This document shows positions 28,470-37,997 of a stretch of DNA of 64,000 nt, piece after piece. Position 1 is the first letter of the stretch. Each line of letters begins with the position of its first letter. Source of the stretch: JBFMHP01 sp040752855 (GTDB lineage: Bacteria > Pseudomonadota > Gammaproteobacteria > RBG-16-57-12); the NCBI GenBank assembly GCA_040752855.1, contig JBFMHP010000038.1, forward strand, positions 5,271 through 69,270, read 5' to 3'. The position numbers and the translations under genes were made by a program. The notes beneath the pieces are model-generated. The model was not told the DNA's origin, did no database searches, and saw nothing but the letters and a program-made list of their open reading frames with translations.

Positions 28470-29978
28470 ATGTCGGGAACGATTGACCAAGCCATTGATC
28501 TCATGCGTCTGTTCTGGCATCGCCGCTGGATGATCTTTGCCAGCGCCGCGCTGTTTTGTCTCATCGGATGGCCGATCGTGGCGCTGCTGCCGAACGTCTA
28601 TCAGTCAAACGCCAAAGTGTATCTCGAAGCCGACTCGATGCTCCGGCCGCTGCTCAAGGGGTTGGCGGTGCAAAGTGAGGCGCGACAGGAATTTGCCAAC
28701 GTCGCCCGCCGCACGCTGCTCACGCGGCCCAATCTTTTGAAGGTGGCGCGCGACACCGATCTCGACCTGCAGGCGCGCGACCCGGAGGAGCTGGAAAAGC
28801 TGCTCATCAAGATCGAGAAAAACATCGAAGTCACCGGCAGCAATCGGGAGAACATCTACGACATATCCTATGCGGACAAAGACCCCGAGCTGGCCAAGAA
28901 GGTAGTCGAGGCGCTGCTCAACATCTTCATGGAAGGCACCCTCTCGGCCGCGCGCCAGGATACCGATGTGACCCAGCGGTTTCTCGTGGAGCAGATCGCG
29001 GAATATCAGCAGCGGCTGGAGGAGGCCGAGGAACGGCTCAAGCGTTTCCGGCAGGAGAATATCGGGCTGATGCCTTCGGAGACGGGCGGGTATTTTCAGC
29101 GCCTGGAGGCCGCCAAGTCGGCGATGGAGGATGCGCGACTGAACATGTCGGAGGCGGTCAACCGCCGCAACGAGCTCAAGATACAGCTCAACCGCGCCAG
29201 GAGCGGCGAGACGGTTGGCGGTGAGGCCGGCGGCGGGCTGGTCGACGAGCGGATCGCCGCATCCCAGAAGCGTCTGGATGAGTTGCGGATGATTTATACC
29301 GATCAGCACCCCGATGTCATCGCCGTGAAGAAAAACATCGAGGAGCTCAAGCAGCAGGCCGCCGGCGAGGCCAACAAGGGCGTGCCCACGGTTCAGCAGA
29401 ACCCCGCGTACCATGAATTGACCGTCGAGCTCGGCAAGGCGGAGGCCGAGGTCGCCTCGCTGCAAGTGCGTTATCAAGAATATGCCCGGCGCGTGGAAAA
29501 GCTCCGCGCGCTGATCGACACCATTCCGGCCGTCGAGGCGGAATTGGCGAAACTCAATCGGGACTACAACATCAACAAGGAGAACTACGAGGCCTTGGTT
29601 TCACGGCGTGAATCGGCGAAGATCGCGCAGGATGTCGAAAAGAGCACTGACCAGATCCAGTTCCGCATCATCGAGCCGGCGCGGGTGCCGATCCTGCCAT
29701 CCGGCCCCAAGCGGCCGTTGTTGTACACCGTGGTGCTGCTTGCCGGCCTGGGGCTGGGGCTGGTGGTGGCGTATCTGCTCTCGGAGATTAAGGTGACCTT
29801 CTACAATGCCCGCCGCTTGCGCGAATCGACCGGCCTGCCGGTCCTGGGCACCGTATCGAAGGTGCGCACTCAGGCACAAATGCATCAGTCCGTGATTGAC
29901 GTCGCGGTATATTTCGCCGGACTGCTGGTATTGCTAGCCGTCTATGGCGGGCTGATGTACCGGTCGTTGGTGCATTGA
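28470..29978 (+). CDS. XrtA-system polysaccharide chain-length determinant (Wzz/PCP family)
   Basis: Inner membrane polysaccharide co-polymerase that sets chain length and couples export. The product is 502 aa. A first transmembrane helix lies at about 18-42 (MIFASAALFCLIGWPIVALL), then a long periplasmic coiled-coil region up to about 400, and a second transmembrane helix at about 423-445 (LYTVVLLAGLGLGLVVAYLL). A further hydrophobic segment is near the C-terminus (VAVYFAGLLVLLAVYGGLMY). The kinase domain is not fused; it is encoded by the next gene. The gap to the export gene is 49 bases. Confidence 0.92.
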   Translation: MSGTIDQAIDLMRLFWHRRWMIFASAALFCLIGWPIVALLPNVYQSNAKVYLEADSMLRPLLKGLAVQSEARQEFANVARRTLLTRPNLLKVARDTDLDLQARDPEELEKLLIKIEKNIEVTGSNRENIYDISYADKDPELAKKVVEALLNIFMEGTLSAARQDTDVTQRFLVEQIAEYQQRLEEAEERLKRFRQENIGLMPSETGGYFQRLEAAKSAMEDARLNMSEAVNRRNELKIQLNRARSGETVGGEAGGGLVDERIAASQKRLDELRMIYTDQHPDVIAVKKNIEELKQQAAGEANKGVPTVQQNPAYHELTVELGKAEAEVASLQVRYQEYARRVEKLRALIDTIPAVEAELAKLNRDYNINKENYEALVSRRESAKIAQDVEKSTDQIQFRIIEPARVPILPSGPKRPLLYTVVLLAGLGLGLVVAYLLSEIKVTFYNARRLRESTGLPVLGTVSKVRTQAQMHQSVIDVAVYFAGLLVLLAVYGGLMYRSLVH

Positions 29979-30004
29979 ACAACAGGCAAACATCCGGAAA
30001 GAAT

Positions 30005-30772
30005 ATGGAGAACGTGGATAAAGTGGTTGAGTTGGCGAGTACCTCCGGCAAGCCTTATGTGGAAATCGATTTCAGGGCTTTGGAGGCGGGCGGTTTTGTC
30101 AATCCGGGGGCGCCGCGCTCCTTGATTGCGGAGGAATTCCGGCAGATCAAGCGGCCGTTGCTGAACAACGCCTTTGGCGCCTCGGCCACCATGGTCGATA
30201 AAGGCAACCTCGTGCTGGTCACGAGCACCTTCCCCAACGAGGGCAAATCCTTCACGGCGATCAACCTGGCATTGAGCTGCGCCATGGAGCTGGACAAGAC
30301 CGTCTTGCTGATCGATGCGGACCTGGTCAACCCATCGCTGTTTGGCATGCTCAAGCTGCCGCCCGGCAAGGGCTTGTCGGATTATCTCTCCGGCAAGTTT
30401 TGGGACGTGGCCCCGCTGCTGCAACGCACCAACCTCAATAATCTGGTGCTGTTGTCGGCCGGCCGGCTCTACGAGCATTCGGCCGAACTGTTGTCGAGCG
30501 AGAAGATGAAAAAGCTGCTTGAGGAAATCGAGTCGCGGTATGACGACCGGATTGTCATCATCGATTCTCCGCCGATTCTGGTCAGCAATGAGGCGCGCAT
30601 CCTCGCTGAATTGGTGGGGCAAATCGTGATGGTAGTAGAGTCGGGCAAGACGGCGGAAAAAGACCTGAAGATGGCGCTGGAGTTTCTCGATCCGAACAAA
30701 AGCATCGGGCTGGTGCTGAACAAGTGCCAAAGCCATGAGCAGACTCTTTACTATCCCTACCAGAAGAAATAG
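30005..30772 (+). CDS. XrtA-associated tyrosine autokinase (CpsD/CapB family)
   Basis: BY-kinase that works with the chain-length protein and whose phosphorylation cycle controls polymer export. The ATG at 30005 with GGAAAG just upstream gives 255 aa; a TTG at 29975 overlapping the previous stop is less likely. The Walker A-like loop TFPNEGKSFTAINLA carries Lys81, Walker A' is VLLIDADLVNPSLFG and Walker B is IVIIDSPPIL. The C-terminus has a short Tyr cluster (TLYYPYQKK) as the expected autophosphorylation site. It ends two bases before the outer membrane protein gene. Confidence 0.92.
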   Translation: MENVDKVVELASTSGKPYVEIDFRALEAGGFVNPGAPRSLIAEEFRQIKRPLLNNAFGASATMVDKGNLVLVTSTFPNEGKSFTAINLALSCAMELDKTVLLIDADLVNPSLFGMLKLPPGKGLSDYLSGKFWDVAPLLQRTNLNNLVLLSAGRLYEHSAELLSSEKMKKLLEEIESRYDDRIVIIDSPPILVSNEARILAELVGQIVMVVESGKTAEKDLKMALEFLDPNKSIGLVLNKCQSHEQTLYYPYQKK

Positions 30773-30774
30773 GC

Positions 30775-32148
30775 ATGGCACGCTGCTTGGTTCGATCTTG
30801 CGCGGGGACACTGCCCGTATTTCTGGGCATCACCTCGGCGGTCGCTGGCACCTGGGAGATCACCCCTTTTGTCCGGGCCGAGGCGTTGTATACGGACAAT
30901 GCCTTGCTCGAGGAAACCGCGGCGCAGAGTGATGTGATCACCACCGTCGCCCCCGGCGTGCGCGTCGAGCAACAGTCGCGGCATTTCAGCGGCAGTTTCA
31001 ACGGCTACGTCAATCAAGTGATGTATCGCAACAACTCGGCGTATGACGATCGCAGCAGCTACATGAATGTCAGAGGCAATGCCCAGGCCGCCGAAAATCT
31101 GGTCGGTCTCGATGGGAACGTCGTCTTCGAGGAACGGAGGACCGGGCAGGGCGCTGTGTACGCGACCCGAGTCGTGAAGGGAGATCGCGAGCAGGTAAAA
31201 GACTATCTGGCGTCCCCCTATCTCAATCTGCGCCTCGGTCCCGACACGCGGTTCTCCGCCCGGCATACGCTGTTCTATCAGCGGCATGAAACGCGCTTGG
31301 ATTTGAACAAGAATCAGTCGGCGCTGGCCTTCAGGTTCGAATCAGACCGGCAAGGCCGGGTCGATTGGTGGGCGGAGCACACCACGCGCGAAACCGAGTA
31401 TGTGTTCAGCGGCGGCCAGTTGACCGCCACCACGTTCAACGCCGGCGTGGGATACCTGCACAGCGAGAGCTGGTGGCTCGTGGGCGCGGTGGGGCGGGAG
31501 CGTTACGAGCTCTCGCATCAGCCCGAGAGGGATTTCGAGGCGACTACATGGCGGGCGCAGGCGCAATGGGCAATGACGCCGCGCACCATGCTGGCGCTGG
31601 GCTACGGGCGCCGCTTTTATGGCGACGAGTACACGATCGATTTCCTGACGCGCGGCCAATCGTCGACCGTGACCTTCGGCTACCGTGAGGAGACCATCGA
31701 TCAGCAATATAGCCGGGTGAGCAGCGATGTCTTGCCAGACTCGCTGCTCACCGACCTCAGTCGGTTCATTGTCAGCCGGCGCGCGCGCGGCACGGCGGAT
31801 GTTGCACTTGGTAAAGATCTGCGGTTGACGATCGACGGGACCGCGCTCGAGCGCGAAGACGTCGAGGCCGATCAGAAGGAATGGGAGGCGCAGGCAAAGG
31901 CGGCGTTGAGCTATGAGCTGGGCCCGAGAACCAAGGCGGTCCTTGCCCACGGCGCCGGGCGGGCATGGAAGCGGCTCTCGGGATACCGCAATGACCGCTA
32001 CGGCGTGTCCGAGTTCTCCGTCAGCCGGACCGTGAGCAAAAGCGCGACGCTGGAGGCGGGCATCAGCGCGGCGCGCGTGGAGTCGACCGACCGCACGCGG
32101 GAATACGAAGAATTGGCGGCTCGGCTCGGGATTAGAGCCGAGTTTTGA
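30775..32148 (+). CDS. XrtA/PEP-CTERM-associated outer membrane beta-barrel protein
   Basis: The product is 457 aa. A signal peptide is apparent (cleavage near ITSAVAG, about residue 24), followed by a mature protein with alternating short amphipathic strands, many Tyr, Arg and Thr, and a terminal aromatic residue (LGIRAEF), as in outer membrane barrels. It matches the uncharacterised outer membrane protein that regularly follows the chain-length and kinase genes in exosortase A loci. It may form the pore through which the polymer leaves; that function is inferred from context only. Confidence 0.85.
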   Translation: MARCLVRSCAGTLPVFLGITSAVAGTWEITPFVRAEALYTDNALLEETAAQSDVITTVAPGVRVEQQSRHFSGSFNGYVNQVMYRNNSAYDDRSSYMNVRGNAQAAENLVGLDGNVVFEERRTGQGAVYATRVVKGDREQVKDYLASPYLNLRLGPDTRFSARHTLFYQRHETRLDLNKNQSALAFRFESDRQGRVDWWAEHTTRETEYVFSGGQLTATTFNAGVGYLHSESWWLVGAVGRERYELSHQPERDFEATTWRAQAQWAMTPRTMLALGYGRRFYGDEYTIDFLTRGQSSTVTFGYREETIDQQYSRVSSDVLPDSLLTDLSRFIVSRRARGTADVALGKDLRLTIDGTALEREDVEADQKEWEAQAKAALSYELGPRTKAVLAHGAGRAWKRLSGYRNDRYGVSEFSVSRTVSKSATLEAGISAARVESTDRTREYEELAARLGIRAEF

Positions 32149-32234
32149 ATGAGACGAATGCGGCGGCAGACCGTCTCGGGACATGCCGCGACAGGGTGAC
32201 GCCTGCGCCTCTTCCGCGCGAAGGAGGCAGCAGG

Positions 32235-32267
32235 ATGATCCATCAACGAATCAGGGCAGAAAGATAG
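32235..32267 (+). CDS. Possible 10-residue leader peptide
   Basis: AAGGAGG at 32221-32227 is followed by ATG at 32235 and an open stretch of ten codons (product MIHQRIRAER) ending with TAG at 32265-32267, six bases before the heparinase-like gene's ATG. The ribosome site is much better than the one for the main gene, so this could be a translationally coupling or regulatory leader. It is in a different frame from the main gene. It may equally be chance. Confidence 0.3.
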   Translation: MIHQRIRAER

Positions 32268-32272
32268 GATAT

Positions 32273-34273
32273 ATGCAAAGCATTTCCTGGTATGTGCATC
32301 GATTGAAGAGCATGTCCGCGTCCGAGGTGGCGTGGCGGATGGGTTCGTTCGCCCAAGACGTCATCGATCGGATCCGTGTCGAGATGAATCTGGTCCCCGC
32401 AGCCGATGTGGTGTGCAAACCCTATGAGGGGCAGGAGTTCGCGCCGGCCTTCCGCGTGGTCGATCTGATCGGTGACGGGACGCAGGTGTATCAGCCGCAG
32501 TGGCGCACGGCCTTGTTGCATGCCGCCGAGGAGATCCTGGCGCACAAACTCAGTTATTTCGACTTGAAATCCGTCGATCTAGGTCATCCCATCGACTGGC
32601 ACAAGGACCACAGCAGCGGGACAACATCGGCGGCGCTGCCGATTCAGGCGATTGATTACCGTGATTTCAAGCGCGTCGGCGACTGCAAATTGGTGTGGGA
32701 GCCCAACCGCCACCACCACTTGGTGGTGCTGGGCCGGGCGTACCATCTCACACGCGATCTGCGCTATGCGCAGGGCGTCATCGATCAGCTCGGCTCCTGG
32801 CTGGATGCCAATCCGTATGGCAAGGGTATGAACTGGCGCAGCCCCTTGGAGCTGGGCGTGCGGCTGATCAATTGGGTGTGGGCCATTGATCTCGTCCTGG
32901 AGTCGGGATTGTTTGTAGGTGAGATCAAGCAGCGTGTGCTGCACGCCGTCTATCTCCACTGCCATGATCTCGCCAAGAAATACTCCCAAGGTTCCTCGTC
33001 GAACAACCATCTGGTTGGCGAGGCGGCGGGTGTGTTTGTCGCGAGTTGTTATTTTTCCAAGTTCGCCCCGGCGGCGCAGTGGCGCGCGCAAAGTCAGGCG
33101 ATCCTCGAGCGCGAGATCCTGGCGCAATCCTACGCGGATGGGTGCACGCGCGAACACGCGCTCGGCTACCAGTTTTTTGTCATCCAGTTTTATCTCTACA
33201 CCGGCCTGTGCGCCCGGGCGGTGGGCCATGACTACTCGCCCGGATACTGGGCGCGCCTGGAAAAAATGCATGAGTTCGTGGCGCGTTTCGCCGAAGGGGG
33301 CAGGGAACTGCCGATGTTCGGCGATCGTGACGACGGTTATGTGCTCGATCTGGGCAATCGCCCGGAAGATATCAACGGCTTGCTGAGTGTCGCCGCGGTG
33401 TTGTTTAATCGGGCGGATTTCGCTGCGCTTACCGATGGATACGCCGAAACGGCGTACTGGACCATGGGTGACGCTGGGATTGCCACGTATGAGGCCCTTG
33501 CGCGGGATGCAACGCGCAAACCGCTGGCGTCCACCGCTTTCTCCGAGTCCGGCTATTATTTATTGCAATGCGGCGCTCCCGGAAACGATGCGGTCAGCCT
33601 GTTTTTCGATTGCGCAGAGCTTGGCTTTGGATCGATCGCCGCGCACGGTCACGCCGATGCGCTGAGTTTCACGCTGCGCGTGGCCGGGTTCGATATCCTG
33701 GTCGACCCGGGCACCTACGACTACTTCACTTATCCGGAGTGGCGCAACTATTTTCGCAGCACCGCCGCGCATAACACGATCGAGATCGATGGCCGGGATC
33801 AGTCAAAAATGCTGGGGCCGTTCCTGTGGGGTGCGCGCGCCAACGCGCGCTGTCTGCTGTGGGAAACCAATGATGCCGCCAGCTGTGTGATGGGTGAGCA
33901 CGATGGCTATCAAAGCGGTAATGCGCCGGTCCTCCACCGGCGCGCGCTGCGCCTGAATCACGCGCGGCGTGAAGTGGAGGTCGCAGACGAGCTGCTGGCC
34001 ACGGACAAACACCGCATGCGCATGCACTTTCATGTGTCGGAACATTGTGCTGTCACATTGATGGACAACAATATCTGCCAGCTGGCGTTTCCGAAAGGCA
34101 AGATCACCATCGCCTTTGATCCGACCGTCCGGCTGTCGGCAATCAAGGGAGATGCCGACACCAAAACGGGGTGGCTCAGCCGCGGGTATCACCGGAAGAT
34201 CCCGATCACCACGCTCGTGGCGGAGGCTGAGTTCAGCGGCGATGCGCAATTTAGAACAATGATCAGGGCGTAA
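32273..34273 (+). CDS. Heparinase II/III family protein (putative polysaccharide lyase)
   Basis: The product is 666 aa from the ATG at 32273. An N-terminal alpha/alpha-toroid part (about 30-370) is followed by the Hepar_II_III beta-sandwich domain (about 400-650), where HGHADALSFTL and the DPGTYDYF segment are the recognisable core. Related proteins cleave uronic acid-containing polysaccharides by beta-elimination or serve in exopolysaccharide loci. No obvious signal peptide is present, which is common in biosynthetic-locus members. It is 124 bases after the outer membrane protein gene and 23 before the sugar transferase gene. The target is probably the locus polymer itself. Confidence 0.88.
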   Translation: MQSISWYVHRLKSMSASEVAWRMGSFAQDVIDRIRVEMNLVPAADVVCKPYEGQEFAPAFRVVDLIGDGTQVYQPQWRTALLHAAEEILAHKLSYFDLKSVDLGHPIDWHKDHSSGTTSAALPIQAIDYRDFKRVGDCKLVWEPNRHHHLVVLGRAYHLTRDLRYAQGVIDQLGSWLDANPYGKGMNWRSPLELGVRLINWVWAIDLVLESGLFVGEIKQRVLHAVYLHCHDLAKKYSQGSSSNNHLVGEAAGVFVASCYFSKFAPAAQWRAQSQAILEREILAQSYADGCTREHALGYQFFVIQFYLYTGLCARAVGHDYSPGYWARLEKMHEFVARFAEGGRELPMFGDRDDGYVLDLGNRPEDINGLLSVAAVLFNRADFAALTDGYAETAYWTMGDAGIATYEALARDATRKPLASTAFSESGYYLLQCGAPGNDAVSLFFDCAELGFGSIAAHGHADALSFTLRVAGFDILVDPGTYDYFTYPEWRNYFRSTAAHNTIEIDGRDQSKMLGPFLWGARANARCLLWETNDAASCVMGEHDGYQSGNAPVLHRRALRLNHARREVEVADELLATDKHRMRMHFHVSEHCAVTLMDNNICQLAFPKGKITIAFDPTVRLSAIKGDADTKTGWLSRGYHRKIPITTLVAEAEFSGDAQFRTMIRA

Positions 34274-34296
34274 ACTCGCTCTTCCGGAATGCAGTG

Positions 34297-35709
34297 ATGA
34301 TTGACGAAAAATCCAAACACCTGAGTCGACTGGTCTTTGTGCTCGATGGGCTGGTGGTCGTGCTCAGTTACATCTGGGCGGTGCACGCCCACGCCATGTT
34401 CCTGCCAGACAAGGAAATCGACACCCTGCTGCATTTGGCGCTTTTGCCCTTGATTCTGCCGTCGCTGGGACTGGGTTTCAGCTATTGGGGAGCGTACCGG
34501 CAGCTGCGCACCTCGCTGGTGAACTATGCATGGATCGTCGCCCGCGCGTATATCCTGACGCTGGCCTTGCTCATCATGATACTGTTTTTCCTCGGCGAGC
34601 ATGGCATCAGCCGGATCGTCATCACGGTGTTCACGGTGCTGAGCGTCACCTTGCTCATCCTGATGCGCGCCACATTGACCTGGTGGTATTTCAAGCGGCT
34701 CAAGATCAAGGATGAGAGCCGCATGAAGGTCTTGGTGGTCGGCACCGGCGAGCGCGCCGTGCGCGTCACCGAGCTGCTCAGAAAAAATGCGGACTGGGGC
34801 GTGGATGTCGTTGGCTATCTCGATACCGACGCGGGAATGGTCGGAACGGAGCTGTGCGGATCGAAGGTGATCGGCACGGTCAATGAGATCAGCAACATCC
34901 TGAAATGGCATGTGGTCGACGAGGTGGTGCTTGCCGTTCCGCGCTCCATGATCGAGGACGTCGGAAGCATTGTCGATGCCTGCAGCGAGGAAGGCGTGCG
35001 GCTAAGGCTGATGGCGGATCTGTTCGATTTCCAGGTGGCGCGTATGCGGCTGGATGTGCTGGGCGGCGTGCCGCTGTTGAACTTCGAGCCGGTGGCGCAA
35101 CATGAGGCAGAACTGTTTTTGAAGCGGCTGATCGACATCGTTCTGACCGCCGCGGCAATGCCGATCTTGCTGCCCATCCTGGTTGCGATCGCCATTGCCG
35201 TCAAGCTGGATTCGCCGGGACCGGTGTTCTTCGTGCAGCAGCGCGTCGGCTACCGGAAGCGCGTCTTCCCGATGTACAAATTCAGATCGATGGTGGTCGG
35301 CAGCGAACAGAAGCTCAAAGAGATCGAGCATCTCAACGAGGCATCCGGCCCTATCTTCAAAATCGCCAATGATCCGCGGGTGACCCGCGTCGGCAAGTTT
35401 CTGCGCAAGACCAGCCTGGATGAGTTGCCGCAATTGTTCAATGTGTTGCTGGGGCACATGAGTCTGGTCGGTCCACGGCCGATGTCGATACGCGATGTCA
35501 ATCTGTTCGACCGCGGCATCCAGCGCAAGCGGTTCAGTGTTAAGCCTGGGTTGACCTGCCTCTGGCAGATCTCGGGGCGCAGCAGCCTGCCGTTCGAGAA
35601 GTGGTTGGAGCTGGATCTGGCGTACATCGAAAACTGGTCGCTTAAGCTGGATATGAAGATTCTGTTCAAGACCGTGCCAGTGGTATTGAAGGGCGAGGGC
35701 GCCGTGTGA
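34297..35709 (+). CDS. Undecaprenyl-phosphate sugar phosphotransferase (initiating sugar transferase)
   Basis: Starts repeat-unit synthesis by moving a sugar phosphate onto undecaprenyl phosphate. The product is 470 aa from ATG 34297; GTG at 34294 adds one residue. Four transmembrane helices lie in residues 10-125, a CoA-binding-like Rossmann domain (VLVVGTGERAVRVTELL) at about 145-260, another transmembrane helix near 282-305, and the catalytic bacterial sugar transferase domain to the end with FFVQQRVGYRKRVFPMYKFR, KTSLDELPQL, VGPRP and KPGLTCLWQISGR. It resembles the EpsB-like transferases of PEP-CTERM loci. Which sugar it transfers cannot be read from the sequence. Confidence 0.93.
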   Translation: MIDEKSKHLSRLVFVLDGLVVVLSYIWAVHAHAMFLPDKEIDTLLHLALLPLILPSLGLGFSYWGAYRQLRTSLVNYAWIVARAYILTLALLIMILFFLGEHGISRIVITVFTVLSVTLLILMRATLTWWYFKRLKIKDESRMKVLVVGTGERAVRVTELLRKNADWGVDVVGYLDTDAGMVGTELCGSKVIGTVNEISNILKWHVVDEVVLAVPRSMIEDVGSIVDACSEEGVRLRLMADLFDFQVARMRLDVLGGVPLLNFEPVAQHEAELFLKRLIDIVLTAAAMPILLPILVAIAIAVKLDSPGPVFFVQQRVGYRKRVFPMYKFRSMVVGSEQKLKEIEHLNEASGPIFKIANDPRVTRVGKFLRKTSLDELPQLFNVLLGHMSLVGPRPMSIRDVNLFDRGIQRKRFSVKPGLTCLWQISGRSSLPFEKWLELDLAYIENWSLKLDMKILFKTVPVVLKGEGAV

Positions 35710-35767
35710 TTGCACGCCGCAGACGATGTGCTTGCTGCGGCCCATAAATTCAGTAAAGGGGGATTAA

Positions 35768-36919
35768 GTGAAGGCAAAAATCCATCTCATTGCGGCGGCC
35801 AGGCCGAATTTCATGAAGATCGCGCCGCTGTATCACGCGCTGGTTGGCGAGTCCTGGGCGCAAACGGAGCTGGTGCACACCGGCCAGCATTACGACGCCA
35901 ATATGTCCGATGCGTTTTTTCAGGACTTGGGCCTGCCCACGCCGCACATTCATCTCGGCGTAGGCAGCGGCTCGCACGCCGAGCAAACCGCGGCGGTGAT
36001 GGTGGCCTACGAAAAGGTGCTGCGTGAATCTCAGCCTGATATGGTGGTGGTGGTCGGCGATGTAAACTCGACGATCGCCTGCACCCTGGCGGCGGCCAAG
36101 ATCACCTACGACCCCAAGCGTCTCGCCGAACCGGGCCGGCCGCGATTGCCAATGAATCGTCCGATTATCGCGCACTTGGAGGCAGGATTGCGCTCGTTTG
36201 ATCGCACCATGCCGGAGGAGGTCAATCGCTTGGCGACGGATGTCCTGGCGGACCTACTCTGGACGCCTTCGCCGGATGCCGACGAAAACCTGCGGCGCGA
36301 AGGCGCCGCGGAAGACAAAATCGTGCGCGTCGGCAATATCATGATCGATTCGCTGGAGATGATGCGCGCGCAGATCGAGGCCGAAGCCTATTTCGCCGAG
36401 CTGGGCTTGAGCAAAGGCGGCTACGGCGTCGTCACCCTGCATCGTCCCAGCAATGTCGATCAGCCCGATAATCTGCGCGCCCTGTGCGCGCTTCTGCACG
36501 ACATTGCCCGCAAAACCGCGATTGTCTTTCCGGTCCACCCGCGCACGCGCAAGAATTTGGAACAAGCGGGGCTGTTGAGCGAGTTGCGCGCCAACAGCGC
36601 CATTTGCTTGCTGGAGCCGGTGAATTACGTGCGCTTCATGAATCTGGTATTCAACTGCAGCTTCGTGCTGACGGATTCCGGCGGCGTGCAGGAAGAAACC
36701 ACTTACCTCGGCGTGCCGTGCTTCACTATGCGCGCCAACACCGAGCGGCCGATCACAGTCTCGCAGGGCACGAATCAATTGTGCACCCTGCAAAATGTCA
36801 AATCCCGCATCGATGCGGCGCTCGACATCGACGGCTTGAAAGCGCGCGTGCCGGATCTCTGGGATGGAAAAACGGCAGGGCGTGTTGTCGCATCTATCAA
36901 GAAATATTTGTGTGCTTAG
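35768..36919 (+). CDS. wecB: UDP-N-acetylglucosamine 2-epimerase (non-hydrolysing)
   Basis: Interconverts UDP-GlcNAc and UDP-ManNAc. The GTG at 35768 has AAAGGGGATTA upstream; the product is 383 aa, normal for WecB. Recognisable segments are AARPNFMKIAPL, VHTGQHYDANMSDAFF, VVVGDVNSTIA, HLEAGLRSFDRTMPEEVNR, VTLHRPSNVD and LTDSGGVQEETTYLGVPC with TERPIT. The product could feed the UDP-sugar dehydrogenase encoded at 44,963 to give UDP-ManNAcA, and the WecG-type transferase encoded at 37,998, so these genes suggest an N-acetylmannosamine(uronate) residue in the polymer. Confidence 0.94.
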   Translation: MKAKIHLIAAARPNFMKIAPLYHALVGESWAQTELVHTGQHYDANMSDAFFQDLGLPTPHIHLGVGSGSHAEQTAAVMVAYEKVLRESQPDMVVVVGDVNSTIACTLAAAKITYDPKRLAEPGRPRLPMNRPIIAHLEAGLRSFDRTMPEEVNRLATDVLADLLWTPSPDADENLRREGAAEDKIVRVGNIMIDSLEMMRAQIEAEAYFAELGLSKGGYGVVTLHRPSNVDQPDNLRALCALLHDIARKTAIVFPVHPRTRKNLEQAGLLSELRANSAICLLEPVNYVRFMNLVFNCSFVLTDSGGVQEETTYLGVPCFTMRANTERPITVSQGTNQLCTLQNVKSRIDAALDIDGLKARVPDLWDGKTAGRVVASIKKYLCA

Positions 36920-36963
36920 GTCCGTGGATAGACGGATGTGTTGTAAGGGGAGACGGAGGGTAT

Positions 36964-37929
36964 ATGGGGGCGGTGATGGGTAGAGTGAGGGGCGGTCTCG
37001 TCGCGTTGTTGTCGGAATGCTATCAGATGGTGGATCGCAGGCGCCGCTTGACGGTAATGACATTGCACCGTGTCGACGGCGGATCGTCGATTACGAGCGC
37101 ACATGTCGCAGAGTATCTGCGCTATCTTGCCGCGCACTACGACATCATTTTGCCAAACCAGCTGGATAGCGCGCGGTCGAGAAGATTGGCCATGGTGGTC
37201 GTCGATGATGGGCATCGCGATCTTTGCGAGGCGATCTTCCCGGTCGCCAAGGAGCTCCAAGTGCCGATCGCAGCTGCGATACCCACGGATTTTTTTATGC
37301 GCAATGCATGGCTGTGGTTCGACAAGGTTCACTGGATCTTCGATCAGCTGGCTCCAGGTGCTACCCATGAAGCAGATGGACATCGGCTGGTCATTGGGAT
37401 AAATGACTCCGAAAAGGCTTTCAAACGATTTCTCAAAACAAAACACCCGGTAGAGCGCGATGCCATCATCCAACAGATGCTTGACGGGTTTGCACTTAAC
37501 TTGCCGGTTACGCCAACGGCAAAATACCAGGCGATGAGTGTGCAGGACGTGCATGAAATGTTGGCTACCGGGTTGTTTGAGGTGGTAGGGCACACACGCT
37601 CACACCCGATTCTTTCGTTATTGCGGGATGATCAGCTGGTGGAGGAAATACAGGATGCCAAGCAGGAGCTGGAGGTTTGTCTGGGACGGCCTATCAGCAG
37701 CTTTTGCTATCCAAACGGATTGCGGGGCGATTTTAACGATAGAACCCGGCGCATCGTCAAGGCCGCCGGGTTTGATCTCGCCTTCACATCGGTTGATGGA
37801 ACCAATCTCTTGAGTTGCATGGACCGGTATGAGATCAAGCGCGTGCATGCACATCCCAATGCGGAAGTGATGAAGAAATCATTCTCTGGACTGCTTGATT
37901 TTCAAAATGCCCTGGCTGGTTGGTTTTAG
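36964..37929 (+). CDS. Polysaccharide deacetylase family protein
   Basis: The product is 321 aa from ATG 36964, which has GGAGGG three bases upstream; ATG 36976 is an alternative. NodB-homology motifs are conserved enough for activity: VVVDDGHRD with the catalytic and metal-binding Asp pair, and the H-T-x-S-H metal motif in VVGHTRSHPIL. The C-terminal part has SFCYPNG and TSVDGTN segments. No signal peptide is evident, so it may act on a precursor in the cytosol or at the membrane, removing an acetyl group from an N-acetyl sugar. It lies in the middle of the rightward array. Confidence 0.87.
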   Translation: MGAVMGRVRGGLVALLSECYQMVDRRRRLTVMTLHRVDGGSSITSAHVAEYLRYLAAHYDIILPNQLDSARSRRLAMVVVDDGHRDLCEAIFPVAKELQVPIAAAIPTDFFMRNAWLWFDKVHWIFDQLAPGATHEADGHRLVIGINDSEKAFKRFLKTKHPVERDAIIQQMLDGFALNLPVTPTAKYQAMSVQDVHEMLATGLFEVVGHTRSHPILSLLRDDQLVEEIQDAKQELEVCLGRPISSFCYPNGLRGDFNDRTRRIVKAAGFDLAFTSVDGTNLLSCMDRYEIKRVHAHPNAEVMKKSFSGLLDFQNALAGWF

Positions 37930-37997
37930 CGTCACAGTGGCGTGTGCGTATTCGCAGCCAAATCATGTCTGCTCAGTAATTTTTATGAGGTGTATGG

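Noticed and set aside
30776..30790. Sigma-54-like sequence TGGCAC-N5-TTGG
   Set aside because: It lacks the essential GC of the -12 element and lies across the start codon of the barrel gene. No better sigma-54 site was found by eye near the PrsR-linked genes.
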